Shown piece by piece: positions 10,401-17,262 of a stretch of 35,708 bases of DNA. This stretch comes from Bacteroidota bacterium (GTDB lineage Bacteria > Bacteroidota > Bacteroidia > Cytophagales > Cyclobacteriaceae). The position numbers and the translations under genes are program-made. Each line of letters opens with the position of its first letter. The stretch's first letter is position 1. The DNA is taken from the NCBI GenBank assembly GCA_013285945.1, contig JABDGP010000033.1, forward strand, positions 1-35,708, written 5' to 3'. A model generated the notes under the pieces. The model had not been told where the DNA came from, searched no databases, and saw only the letters and a list, made by a program, of their open reading frames with translations.

Positions 10401-11620
10401 AGGTTATTAGTGCCGTTGGAAGCTGCCGATCCATTGGCAGATGTTTGTACATAAGAATCTTTTCTATAAATCTTGTCCGATTCACCCATATCCATAAATG
10501 CTACAACATCGCGCAGCGACTGCGTATCATTTTGCCGGTTGATGGAGTAAACTTCAAGACGGGTAATGTTGATGCCCGAGGCTACTTGTCCGGGAATAGC
10601 GGCGAGCCATTTTTCAAAATTGTCGCGAAAGAATTGGGCGAGAAAGAAATGTCGATTGTCATCATAACTGGAAGCCACAATTTCAAAAGGCCTTCCTTGC
10701 GATACGCCATTACCACTACCCGACACGTGCAAGGTCGATTGCTTACCACGTTGTGTCGTTGCAAGTACGATGGCGTTCATTTTTCCAAATTGCATCTGGG
10801 CCTTTACCCCAAACAAGTTTTGTGCGCCTTTGATCAAGCTGTTGTTCAACGGCAAGCCCACATTTCCAATCTCTAGTTTTTTCAGCAGGTCTTCTTTCAT
10901 TCCCGAGTACTCCACCTTCATGCTGTTTTGAAAATCGAATGAATTGTTGGTATCGAAGTTGGTATTGATCTTAAGTTTCTCTCCAACTTTTCCTGATACG
11001 CTTAGCTGAATTTGCTGGTCAAACTCAAGACCGCCGTTGCGCTGCTGCCGGATTGGAATAGAGGGGTTTTGAATTTTCTGAAATGAACCTCCCAAATTTA
11101 AAGTGACAAAGCCTTTCGGCACCAGTTCCACATAACTGCCTCCAAAGATTCTGTCGAGCACAGGACTCAGGTATAATTTTGGTAGCAAATTGCGGCTACT
11201 TACTGCACTTTCTCCATCGAGAGCAAGGCTTTTGCCCTGGTAATAACTCTTTTGGGATTGCGTATCCTGTTGCTTGAGGAAATCCTGAAAAGTCATTGAC
11301 GAAGTTGGCCGGTAATTGATGCGACCCATTTTCTCCGAAATGTTGTAGTGCATGCCAGTGTCAAGGCTGATTTCCGTTGACAGGTTTTTCGGGTCTTTAA
11401 GAATAAATGGCGATGAACTTGTGTAGTTGGAAAAGGGGTCTCCGTGGCGATCGCGCACATGGAAATTGGGCATGTACGGATTGACTATTTTGTAATTAGT
11501 TGTATCCTTTTTTTTTGTCTTAAGAGTGTCTTGGGCTAAGGCAATAGCCGAGGGCCAGCATATTGCAAAGCAAATGCCGAGTCCAATAATGGCCCGCGCC
11601 CTCCGTTTTAACCCTCTCAA
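4424..11620 (-). CDS. sprA: SprA, type IX secretion system outer-membrane translocon
   Basis: A 2398-residue protein, the size expected for SprA (also called Sov), the very large beta-barrel that passes type IX secretion cargo across the outer membrane. Residues 1-29 form a signal peptide: a basic stretch MRGLKRRAR, a hydrophobic core, then a cleavage site near ALAQDT. The body is rich in aromatic and polar alternating segments and in Asn/Asp loops, with no Cys-rich or enzymatic motif. A run of seven Pro lies at about residues 1908-1914. The start is a TTG six bases after the ruvA stop. An in-frame stop at 11627-11629 rules out a start further upstream, and the signal peptide supports the TTG. 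The frame is intact throughout. In related bacteria SprA is needed for gliding and for secretion of CTD-bearing proteins; whether this organism glides cannot be judged here. Confidence 0.96.
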   Translation of the reverse strand: MRGLKRRARAIIGLGICFAICWPSAIALAQDTLKTKKKDTTNYKIVNPYMPNFHVRDRHGDPFSNYTSSSPFILKDPKNLSTEISLDTGMHYNISEKMGRINYRPTSSMTFQDFLKQQDTQSQKSYYQGKSLALDGESAVSSRNLLPKLYLSPVLDRIFGGSYVELVPKGFVTLNLGGSFQKIQNPSIPIRQQRNGGLEFDQQIQLSVSGKVGEKLKINTNFDTNNSFDFQNSMKVEYSGMKEDLLKKLEIGNVGLPLNNSLIKGAQNLFGVKAQMQFGKMNAIVLATTQRGKQSTLHVSGSGNGVSQGRPFEIVASSYDDNRHFFLAQFFRDNFEKWLAAIPGQVASGINITRLEVYSINRQNDTQSLRDVVAFMDMGESDKIYRKDSYVQTSANGSAASNGTNNLFQLLKNVSASTTTIEGVLQGPTFKELVPGTDYEKITSARKLATTEFTLNAQLGYVTLQRKLQNDEALAVAFEYTYNGQVYKVGELTEDYSSKATTDVIYLKLLRPRSINIKNAAGQIIPTWNLMAKNIYNLNVTSLTRDGFQLRVIYRDDRTGIDNPQLQDGGSITRSKQLISVIGLDRLNPYNDPQPDGNFDYVEGITINSATCLIIIPYLEPFNNPLRNLFNNAQETPDSKATLINKYVYDTLYHTTQAEAALVNTKNKFYFTGSFKAGAGRDIIIQGFNITPGSVKVAAGGSPLREGTDFTVDYTFGKVTILNEGILSSGKDLDITYEQQDPFSFQTRSLLGTRLDYKLNPDVNLGATFLYYNERPLITRNQIGNEPARNIQYGLDLNMKKNSRVLTKIVDALPFLQTKEVSTVGVNAEFAQLLPGTSNKINGQSTSFIDDFENAATPYSLLAPQGWKLAATPREPAYDPSNGALDNLSAGYKRAKLSWFQVDNIFYITGGSSYAPPNINLKNHYTRPVLPNEIFPYFDPYIGNFYQPILNFAYYPSERGQYNYNPSLNPDGTLASPTSNWAGITTAIRTNVDFDAANIEYIEFWLMDPFIQGVNGKVDDGSVNATSNSTGGRVTFHIGSVSEDLGHDGYQAFENGLPNNGDLTSGVYTTSPWGYVSNTQYLNNAFDNSTTSRPNQDVGLDGLNSAKEVSDPKFQSFLRTVTPSALPIVSKDPSADDFQYYLGTNYDNEKAQILQRYKNYNGMENNSPIITGNQPYAASGTSIPDNEDLNGDNTLTDLEEYYTYNIDLKPGLDVGQKYIVDKITPPGFNNEVTWYLFRIPIRDFDGQVGDINGFKTIKYIRMLLTGFSQPVVLRMANFRSVGQRWRQYEGNLQESLLTQVIEPDLDNFTVSTVNVEENGQPDGSKPGYIEPLARDKDVTSVVQRRLNEQSVQLCVTGLPDGDARGMYKNVSMDLFNYHRIRMFISAHGPIVKDNQVKGFLRLGTDFDQNYYEIELPLKITPPGTRDQATVWPDQNQIDLALDELYALKIRRDRDGYPLSAPYPLAGAYPVGDGKHSIRILGRPDLSQLKMIMIGVRNPRSSDGSSFDVCMWADELRLTDFDQTPGWAANVVVNSKLADLGTVTGSFRHLGFGYGGVQSKISERARSNTNQFDISGNLSLEKLLPRKSGLKIPMYFSYESIIIDPKYDPANPDLRIAAALQALNSDADRKAYLQTIQDRSSRRSLNFTNVRKTKLSKEAKSHLYDIENFSFTYSYTEANQHNFNLIQNTQRNVKGAVAWQFQSKFKGFQPLKEVKFVSSKYLQLAKDFNFNPMPTSISVRGELQRSFSKIAYRNTDPTTSNTAPNFQKFFVFNRYYTASWSLTKSLKLDYNATVNAIIDEPNGDIDSKQKRDTIINNLKRLGRMKYFEQNVTANYTLPFDKFPMTNWIGAEYRYNVGYNWRAGPLETVDSLKMGNIIQNTQNQAYTGKLDIVKLYNKIGFLKNINTPKPPPPPPPRNPVERARLAKADTLPHPPELRLLKGLTRLIMSLRSINGTYTISQGTILPGFTPTPKLFGLDQSWMAPGIGFILGQQDPTIAHRAAQNGWITHNKNLTTPFSQNQTKDLSLRANLEPSMDLKIQLDAKKTSNSSFQEIFKDVSGNGSNFDFSDLSPSRSGSYKISFISVGTAFKNNNALNSDVFSQFIKNTGIIQKRFNSFTGASYDGQSQDVLIPAFIAAYSGKSANNVGLSPFPAIPLPNWRVDYNGLNKLDFFKDIFTSVTISHAYTSSYSVLNYSNSLLYNSFSQLSLANNVENYNASGHFVASQTDTTSKQLVPVYVISQVLISETFAPLIGISVKTKSKLSLTFNYKTKRDVSLSVSNAQITEVNGKDWSLEMGFTKNNMRLPFRDQGRIITLKNDITFRLTMGVTSNQTIQRRMDEGSTVTNGNINFQLRPNINYVINKKLQLQFYIERTTNTPLVSNSYFRATTKGGFKLVFNLSQ
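5879..5899 (-). other. Seven-proline codon run inside sprA
   Basis: Seven consecutive Pro codons (all four Pro codon types except none repeated more than needed) encode residues about 1908-1914 of SprA, inside the larger Pro-rich segment NTPKPPPPPPPRNP. Such runs are known to stall ribosomes unless EF-P assists. The segment probably forms a flexible linker between barrel regions. Confidence 0.85.
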
Positions 11621-11626
11621 TCGTAT

Positions 11627-12217
11627 TTAGGCGGTTTTTAATGCTTGTTTTACAAGCTCTTCCAAACTAATGGTCCCTCCTGATTTTTTCAGGATGGCAT
11701 CGACACTCTTTTCGGCCTGAGCCTTGCCTATGCCAAGCGTAACCAACGCTGTTAACGCCTCCTGCCGCATCGTATTGCGCATCAATCCGGGAATTCCCGG
11801 GGTTTCTTCAAGCGCTTCTTTCTTCACTTTATCCTTCAATTCTAAGATGAGTCGCTGGGCTGTTTTTCCACCGATTCCCTTTACCGCCTGCAGGGTCGCT
11901 GCGTCCTCGTGAAGGATGGCCGACTTTAGCTCCTCGGGAGCCAGATAACTTAATACCACCAAGGCTGTATTTGGCCCAATCCCGTTCACGGAAATCAAAA
12001 GCTGGAACATCTGCTTTTCTGATTCCGTAGCAAAACCATACAAAATCTGGGCATCCTCCCGCACATGAAGGTAGGTAGCCAAGCGGATGTCTTCGCGGTC
12101 TTTGATTTCGGAAAAAGTATGGAGCGAAATGCCCACCTGGTAGCCGATACCATTCACTTCTACAATTACATGGGTCGGTTCTTTATGAACGAGTTTCCCT
12201 TTTAGGTAAGCGATCAT
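11627..12217 (-). CDS. ruvA: Holliday junction branch migration protein RuvA
   Basis: A 196-residue protein that binds four-way DNA junctions as a tetramer and docks the RuvB motor. The three family domains are visible. An OB-fold N-terminal domain begins MIAYLKGKLVHKEP with VEVNGIGYQVGIS. The paired helix-hairpin-helix region includes LISVNGIGPNTAL and AVKGIGGKTAQRLILELKDK. A flexible linker (about 135-148) leads to the C-terminal RuvB-binding domain (EALTALVTLG onward). The gene lies 85 bases downstream of maeB and six bases upstream of sprA. ruvB and ruvC are not in the window. Confidence 0.98.
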   Translation of the reverse strand: MIAYLKGKLVHKEPTHVIVEVNGIGYQVGISLHTFSEIKDREDIRLATYLHVREDAQILYGFATESEKQMFQLLISVNGIGPNTALVVLSYLAPEELKSAILHEDAATLQAVKGIGGKTAQRLILELKDKVKKEALEETPGIPGLMRNTMRQEALTALVTLGIGKAQAEKSVDAILKKSGGTISLEELVKQALKTA

Positions 12218-12234
12218 GAATTGGATTTGAAAAC

Positions 12235-12279
12235 TTGAAAATTAAACAATTCGAAAATTATATCCACCTTAATTTTCAA
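12235..12279. repeat. Inverted repeat between maeB and ruvA
   Basis: An 11-base perfect inverted repeat has arms at 12235-12245 (TTGAAAATTAA) and 12269-12279 (TTAATTTTCAA), 23 bases apart. A third partial copy (TTAATTTTC) sits at 12292-12300. It lies in the 85-base gap after the maeB stop and before the ruvA start. The very AT-rich arms could act as a weak terminator for maeB or as a protein-binding site. Chance is possible in such AT-rich DNA. Confidence 0.4.
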
Positions 12280-12302
12280 ATTGGCTGGGTGTTAATTTTC
12301 AG

Positions 12303-14582
12303 CTAAAGATGTTCATTGCGCTCGTGCAACTGGGCATCGACTACTGCAATGGCTGCCATGTTTACGATATCGCGAATGGAGCTGCCCAATTGTAAAATAT
12401 GCACCGGTTTTTTCATACCCAGCAGGATTGGGCCGATGGCTTCGGCTCCTCCGATTTCCATTAATAATTTGTAGGCTATGTTGGCCGATGCAAGGCCAGG
12501 AAATATTAACGTGTTTGCTCCCTGACTGGCGAGCGCACTGAAAGGATAGATTTCCTGCTGCAGTTCTGTGTCAAAGGCAACGTTAGCCTGAATTTCACCA
12601 TCGATGATCAGGTTTGGATACTTCTCTTTGGCCAGTCGAACAGCCTCATGGGTTTTTTCGGGTACAGGGCCTTTGCTTGAACCAAAATTGGAATAAGACA
12701 ATACAGCCACTCGTGGCTCGATATCGAAAAATTTCACGCCCCTTGAAGTGAGCCCTATGATGCCCACTAATTCCTCGGGCGTAGGGTCAACATTAACAGT
12801 ACAATCGGCAAAAAAGAAAGTGCCTTTCTTATTCATGATAATGTACATGCCGGCCACTCGTTTCACCCCGGGTGCCATGCCGATAATTTGAAGGGAAGGC
12901 AAAATGGTCTTCGAATAATCTTTTGTCAGTCCGGATACGAGTGCATCGGCTTCGCCAAATTCCAGCATCATTGCGCCAAAGGCATTGCGATCGCGCATCT
13001 GGCGAAGTGCATCCTGATAGTTAACTCCTTTCCGTTGTCTTTTTTCAAAATAGGCTTGCGCATATTTTTCAGTGAGCTCTTTCTCTTCACGAGGATCAAT
13101 GATTTTACAATCGCCCAATTCCAAACTATGCTCTTTTATCAGCCGGTCGATCTCCGTGCGACTTCCCAATAAAATTGGCTGCGCAATTTTTTCGTCTTGC
13201 AAAATCTGAGCCGCCTTAAGAATTTTATGATGATCGGCTTCGGCAAATAATATGCGTTTTGGTCTTTTCTTGGCCACATCGATAATTCGCGAAGTGAGTT
13301 TTTGATCAATGCCGATCCTTTTGAGTAAGTCGTTATTGTACTGACCCCAGTCGGTGATTGGGTTGGTGGCCATGCCCGAATCCATTGCAGCTTTTGCAAC
13401 CGCCGGCGAGATGGTTGTGAGCAGTCGCGGATCCATCGGCTTTGGAATGAGATAATCTTTTCCAAACTGAATTTTATCAACACCGTAGACTTGAAAGACT
13501 GAATCGGGTACAGGTTCTTTGGCTAAGTCGGCCAATGCGTGCACAGCGGCAAGCTTCATCTCTTCATTAATTTCTGTAGCTCGCACATCGAGCGCGCCAC
13601 GGAAAATATAAGGAAAGCCCAATACGTTGTTGATCTGATTAGGATGATCGGAGCGACCGGTGCCCATGATAATATCGGGTCTCGTTTTCTTGGCAAGATC
13701 GTAGGCAATTTCCGGATTGGGGTTCGCCAGAGCGAATACGATTGGGTCTTTGGCCATAGACAAAATGTCTTCCGGTGTAAGAATATCCGCAACCGACAGG
13801 CCTACGAAAACATCGGCACCTTTGATGGCCTGCTGCAAGGTTTCTATTTTTCGTGTCGTGGCAAATTCTAATTTGTTGGCATCAAGGCCGGCGCGATCTT
13901 TATGGATCACACCTTTGCTATCGCACATGATCAGGTTTTCTTTCTTCAGGCCCAATGCCAAATATAATTTAGTACATGAGGTGGCAGCTGCCCCCGCGCC
14001 ATTGACTACGAGCACAATAGACTCGATCTTTTTACCATTCACAACAAGTGCATTCAACAATGCCGCACTTGAAATGATAGCGGTGCCATGCTGATCATCG
14101 TGCATCACCGGAATGTTCATCTTCTCACGGAGTGCTACTTCAATTTTAAAACACTCCGGTGCCTTGATGTCTTCCAGGTTGATGCCGCCAAAAGTCGGCT
14201 CCAATGACTTTACGATCTCAATAAATTTATCAGGATCTTCCTCGTTGATCTCAATATCGAAGCTGTCAATGCCGGCATATTTTTTAAAGAGCACAGCTTT
14301 GCCTTCCATTACAGGTTTGGCTGCGTCTGGCCCAATGTTTCCAAGGCCCAGGACGGCTGTTCCGTTGGTGATCACGGCAACTAAATTTCCCTTGCTGGTG
14401 TATTTGTAAACATCTTCTTTGTTGGCTGCAATTTCTTTACAAGGCTCAGCCACGCCGGGAGAGTAGGCGAGGGCCAGATCGAGTTGGGTGCTGAGTGGCT
14501 TAGTGGGTGTAACTTCAATTTTGCCGGGCTGCCCTTGCATGTGATAATTGAGGGCGTCTTGCTTACGGATTTTGATCGACAT
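12303..14582 (-). CDS. maeB: NADP-dependent malic enzyme, long form with phosphotransacetylase-like domain
   Basis: A 759-residue two-domain enzyme of MaeB length. Residues about 1-425 are the malic enzyme: YSPGVAEPC near the start, [13 protein letters not shown] with the catalytic Lys region, [12 protein letters not shown] and [10 protein letters not shown] with metal-binding acidic residues, and the nucleotide-binding [12 protein letters not shown]. Residues about 430-759 are homologous to phosphotransacetylase, starting near [14 protein letters not shown]. Family knowledge: the C-terminal domain is regulatory (acetyl-CoA inhibition) and not catalytically active. The enzyme decarboxylates malate to pyruvate and yields NADPH in the cytoplasm. 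The start is ATG. A pair of direct repeats lies just upstream. Confidence 0.97.
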   Translation of the reverse strand: MSIKIRKQDALNYHMQGQPGKIEVTPTKPLSTQLDLALAYSPGVAEPCKEIAANKEDVYKYTSKGNLVAVITNGTAVLGLGNIGPDAAKPVMEGKAVLFKKYAGIDSFDIEINEEDPDKFIEIVKSLEPTFGGINLEDIKAPECFKIEVALREKMNIPVMHDDQHGTAIISSAALLNALVVNGKKIESIVLVVNGAGAAATSCTKLYLALGLKKENLIMCDSKGVIHKDRAGLDANKLEFATTRKIETLQQAIKGADVFVGLSVADILTPEDILSMAKDPIVFALANPNPEIAYDLAKKTRPDIIMGTGRSDHPNQINNVLGFPYIFRGALDVRATEINEEMKLAAVHALADLAKEPVPDSVFQVYGVDKIQFGKDYLIPKPMDPRLLTTISPAVAKAAMDSGMATNPITDWGQYNNDLLKRIGIDQKLTSRIIDVAKKRPKRILFAEADHHKILKAAQILQDEKIAQPILLGSRTEIDRLIKEHSLELGDCKIIDPREEKELTEKYAQAYFEKRQRKGVNYQDALRQMRDRNAFGAMMLEFGEADALVSGLTKDYSKTILPSLQIIGMAPGVKRVAGMYIIMNKKGTFFFADCTVNVDPTPEELVGIIGLTSRGVKFFDIEPRVAVLSYSNFGSSKGPVPEKTHEAVRLAKEKYPNLIIDGEIQANVAFDTELQQEIYPFSALASQGANTLIFPGLASANIAYKLLMEIGGAEAIGPILLGMKKPVHILQLGSSIRDIVNMAAIAVVDAQLHERNEHL

Positions 14583-14602
14583 AATTTCTTGTTGAAAGGG
14601 TA

Positions 14603-14632
14603 ATTTACAACTTCTTGATGTACGATTTACAA
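14603..14632 (-). repeat. Direct repeat pair upstream of maeB
   Basis: On the minus strand TTGTAAAT occurs twice, at 14625-14632 and 14603-14610, start to start 22 bases, which is close to two helical turns. It lies in the 61-base gap between the DUF1684 gene and the maeB ATG. It could be an operator, but there is no independent support. Confidence 0.25.
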
Positions 14633-14643
14633 TTTTTAGCTGG

Positions 14644-15264
14644 TCAATCGTGGTACTTTTTTTCGCCAGCCCGGATGGCAGGCTTCAACGTATTTTCCCT
14701 TGGCGGGAATGGGCAAGAGTAATTGTCGGAATAGGCGCAGTACGGATTGTAGGCTTTGTTGAAATCCAAAACGATCGAACTCGCTCCGGGTGTTTTTTTT
14801 AAGTCGATGTAGCGACCCGCACCATACGTTTCGGTAGCGCTGGTAGCATCGGCAAAGGCGAGAAACAGTGTACCACGATAGGGTCCGTCATCCATGATTT
14901 CGAGGATGAGAAGTTTGCACGACTCACCATTTATTTCAAACTGCGCGTATGCATATTCTAAATATTTTTTTTCTATTCCATCGCTGGTAGGTAAGGCAAT
15001 TGCTTTCTTCCTTTCAATAGGAACAAGTCTTGCGCTGATGCGATAATTTAAATTCGGGGCAAAGTAATTCAGGCTTTTGAAGTTTTTCTTTTCGTTGCCA
15101 AAAGGCGATTCATCTCCAGACTGGAGAAAATCATTTTTAGCCTGACGTTCTTTAGTCAACTCGTCAAAATAACTCTCATCTGAACCTCCGCCTGAGTAGG
15201 AATAGAAAATAATGACAGCTACAACGAAAGCCAGTATTCCTATAAAAAAGAATTTCGACTTCAT
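14644..15264 (-). CDS. DUF1684 family protein, membrane-anchored or exported
   Basis: A 206-residue protein. The C-terminal half matches the DUF1684 pattern: TYGAGRYIDLKKTPG, then VLDFNKAYNPYCAYSDNYSCPFPPRENTLKPAIRAGEK. The N-terminus is a hydrophobic helix (about residues 4-22, FFFIGILAFVVAVIIFYSYS), either a signal anchor or a signal peptide. I chose the ATG at 15264, which gives a four-base ATGA overlap with the serine hydrolase stop; a frame to 15285 also exists. The function of DUF1684 is not established. The conserved Cys pair near the C-terminus could form a disulfide or bind metal, but that is inference. The coupling to the hydrolase gene suggests the two act together in the envelope. 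Confidence 0.85.
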   Translation of the reverse strand: MKSKFFFIGILAFVVAVIIFYSYSGGGSDESYFDELTKERQAKNDFLQSGDESPFGNEKKNFKSLNYFAPNLNYRISARLVPIERKKAIALPTSDGIEKKYLEYAYAQFEINGESCKLLILEIMDDGPYRGTLFLAFADATSATETYGAGRYIDLKKTPGASSIVLDFNKAYNPYCAYSDNYSCPFPPRENTLKPAIRAGEKKYHD

Positions 15265-16508
15265 AAAGATGGTTTTGGTTTCCAACGGTTGATTGAATCC
15301 AGGTAATGATCATATATCTTGAGAAACTTTGGAATTCCTTGATCAGCCAGCATTCCTGGGGAATTGACGAGCAGAGCGATAGCGATTTTCTTTTTTTGAT
15401 TTACTGCAACTTCGCATCTGTAGTTGTTGACAAAGCCACCATGATAAGCGATGGTGTCATTACTAAAAGTGATAACACGCCAGCCCAATCCATAGTAAGA
15501 TTGACGAACGCGTTTCCATTGCCAGAAATTATGATTGCGAGCGATAGCTTTCACCTGAGGTTCAAAAATTTCGTCTATTTTTTTTAGTGGAAGCACATCG
15601 GGCCGATTCCCAAGCAATGCTTTCAACCACAAGGCTATGTCTTGAATGCTGGCGTTGATTCCACCGGCCGGAGCAACAGAGTAATAGGTATCCGAGATGG
15701 CAGATGGTCGTGTGAAAAAATGGGGCTTTGCTACATTGGCCGACAAACTTATTTTTTCGTACGAAGCTGAAGCATCTTTCATTTCCAGCGGCTGAAAAAG
15801 TTTTTCGATTAGTACGGCTTCAAAACTTTTTTTCGTGGCAGCCTCGATTGCCTTGCCAATAAGACTAAACCCTACATTTTGGTAACTGTAAATTTTGCCT
15901 GGCTCACCAACCAATTCCAAATCCTTTAAATAGTCGATGAGCGTATCAAGCGGAGCCCGCCTTTCTACCATATCTGTAAACGCATGATAAGGAAGGCCCT
16001 CAGTATGTGACAATACATGGCGAAGTGTAAGTTTTTTGGTGGCCTCCTCTGACTTGAGGCGAAAGTTGGGAAGGTATTTGATGACGGGGTCGTCCCATTG
16101 TAAAATGTTGTCTTTCACCAGCACTGCCATAAGCGTTGCTGTAATACTTTTTGAGACTGAGCCAAGCCGGAATACTGTCTGCGAGTTCACCGAGTCGGGT
16201 TTGCCCATTTCACGAAGCCCGTATCCTTTTAAAAAAATAATACTTGAATCTTTCACCACCGCAATCGCAGCCCCTGGAGCCTGTCGATTGGCGAGCGACA
16301 TTTTTATAAAATTTTCAAATTCATTCAGTGCCTGATGAACAAATGGATTTGGATTGTGGTAAATGAATATTTCCTTTTCTGATGACTGAATCGTATCCTT
16401 TGATGAAATAACTGTCGGCTTGGCTACAGGTTTGTCTTTATTTATCGAAAGGCCAAAAACAACAAGTGCTAAACTCACAATCAATACAATCCAAAAAACT
16501 GTCTTCAT
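15261..16508 (-). CDS. Beta-lactamase-fold serine hydrolase (class C / PBP-like family)
   Basis: A 415-residue protein of the beta-lactamase/DD-peptidase superfamily. The catalytic SxxK is S117-V-S-K120 (LGSVSKSIT). The YxN motif is Y209-Q-N211 (YSYQNVGFS). The third motif is HGG at 356-358 in place of KTG, as in many esterase-like members. Residues 5-21 form a hydrophobic N-terminal anchor, so the enzyme is periplasmic or exported. Members include esterases, D-amino-acid peptidases and true beta-lactamases; the HGG motif and general sequence do not let me choose. It begins 15 bases after radC and overlaps the DUF1684 gene by ATGA, so it is mid-operon. Confidence 0.9.
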   Translation of the reverse strand: MKTVFWIVLIVSLALVVFGLSINKDKPVAKPTVISSKDTIQSSEKEIFIYHNPNPFVHQALNEFENFIKMSLANRQAPGAAIAVVKDSSIIFLKGYGLREMGKPDSVNSQTVFRLGSVSKSITATLMAVLVKDNILQWDDPVIKYLPNFRLKSEEATKKLTLRHVLSHTEGLPYHAFTDMVERRAPLDTLIDYLKDLELVGEPGKIYSYQNVGFSLIGKAIEAATKKSFEAVLIEKLFQPLEMKDASASYEKISLSANVAKPHFFTRPSAISDTYYSVAPAGGINASIQDIALWLKALLGNRPDVLPLKKIDEIFEPQVKAIARNHNFWQWKRVRQSYYGLGWRVITFSNDTIAYHGGFVNNYRCEVAVNQKKKIAIALLVNSPGMLADQGIPKFLKIYDHYLDSINRWKPKPSL

Positions 16509-16523
16509 TTCGAATCGTTAAAT

Positions 16524-17225
16524 TCAAATCAAGCTTTCGTCTGTAAAACTAAAGTAGCCGTTGCGCGCGATGATGAGATGATCAAGCAATGGAATCTCAA
16601 GAACTTTACCCGCCTCTTTCAGTTTTTTCGTAAGGATGATGTCACTGTCGCTTGGTTTTAAATTTCCAGAAGGATGGTTGTGAGCCACGATAATTCCACT
16701 GGCAAGCTCTTCAACAGCAAACTTAAAAATGATTTTCGGATCTGCTACAGTGCCACTCACGCCGCCTTCGCTGATACGTTTCTTTTTTATCAAACGGTTG
16801 GCACGGTTGAGGAGGATCACCCAAAATTCTTCGTGTGGCAAATCTATCAGTTCCCCTTGAATTAGATCAAAGGCGTTCTTCGAGCTTTCTATTTTTGGCT
16901 TTTCTTCTGGGCTCTGATCTTTCCGCCTGCGGCCAAGCTCTAAGGCCGCTACAATTGTGATCGCTTTTGCTTCGCCTATTCCCTTAGCTTTCATCAATTC
17001 CTTCACAGAAAGCCTGGCAAGGCTATCCAAATTGTTTTCTACATGTGCCAAGACTTTTTTTGCTACATCTACGGCGCTGAGTTTGGCTGTGCCGGAGCCA
17101 ATAAGTATCGCAATCAATTCCGCATCCGACAATGCCGATGTGCCTTTCAGTAAAAGCTTTTCCCGCGGCCTGTCTTCGGGTGACCAACTTTTGATATTCA
17201 AAGGTTGACTATCTTCAATCTTCAT
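16524..17225 (-). CDS. radC: RadC family JAB1/MPN-domain protein
   Basis: A 233-residue protein of standard RadC length. The N-terminal part carries a helix-hairpin-helix-like region (MKAKGIGEAKAITIVAALELGRR, residues 78-100). The C-terminal MPN domain has the complete JAMM metal-binding pattern, with His182, His184 and Asp195 in AHNHPSGNLKPSDSDI. The family name dates from a misassigned radiation-sensitive mutant; its biochemical role remains unclear. The gene starts 37 bases after the prfB stop, and the serine hydrolase follows after 15 bases, so the four genes prfB, radC, hydrolase and DUF1684 may be one transcript. Confidence 0.96.
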   Translation of the reverse strand: MKIEDSQPLNIKSWSPEDRPREKLLLKGTSALSDAELIAILIGSGTAKLSAVDVAKKVLAHVENNLDSLARLSVKELMKAKGIGEAKAITIVAALELGRRRKDQSPEEKPKIESSKNAFDLIQGELIDLPHEEFWVILLNRANRLIKKKRISEGGVSGTVADPKIIFKFAVEELASGIIVAHNHPSGNLKPSDSDIILTKKLKEAGKVLEIPLLDHLIIARNGYFSFTDESLI

Positions 17226-17262
17226 TTCATCAACATTAAGTCCGTCTTACCGATAACGAAAA

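Noticed and set aside
12269..12300. Tandem TTAATTTTC copies as a factor-independent terminator
   Set aside because: The possible stem is almost purely A/T and is not followed by a clean U run on the minus strand, so a terminator cannot be claimed; only the inverted repeat is reported.
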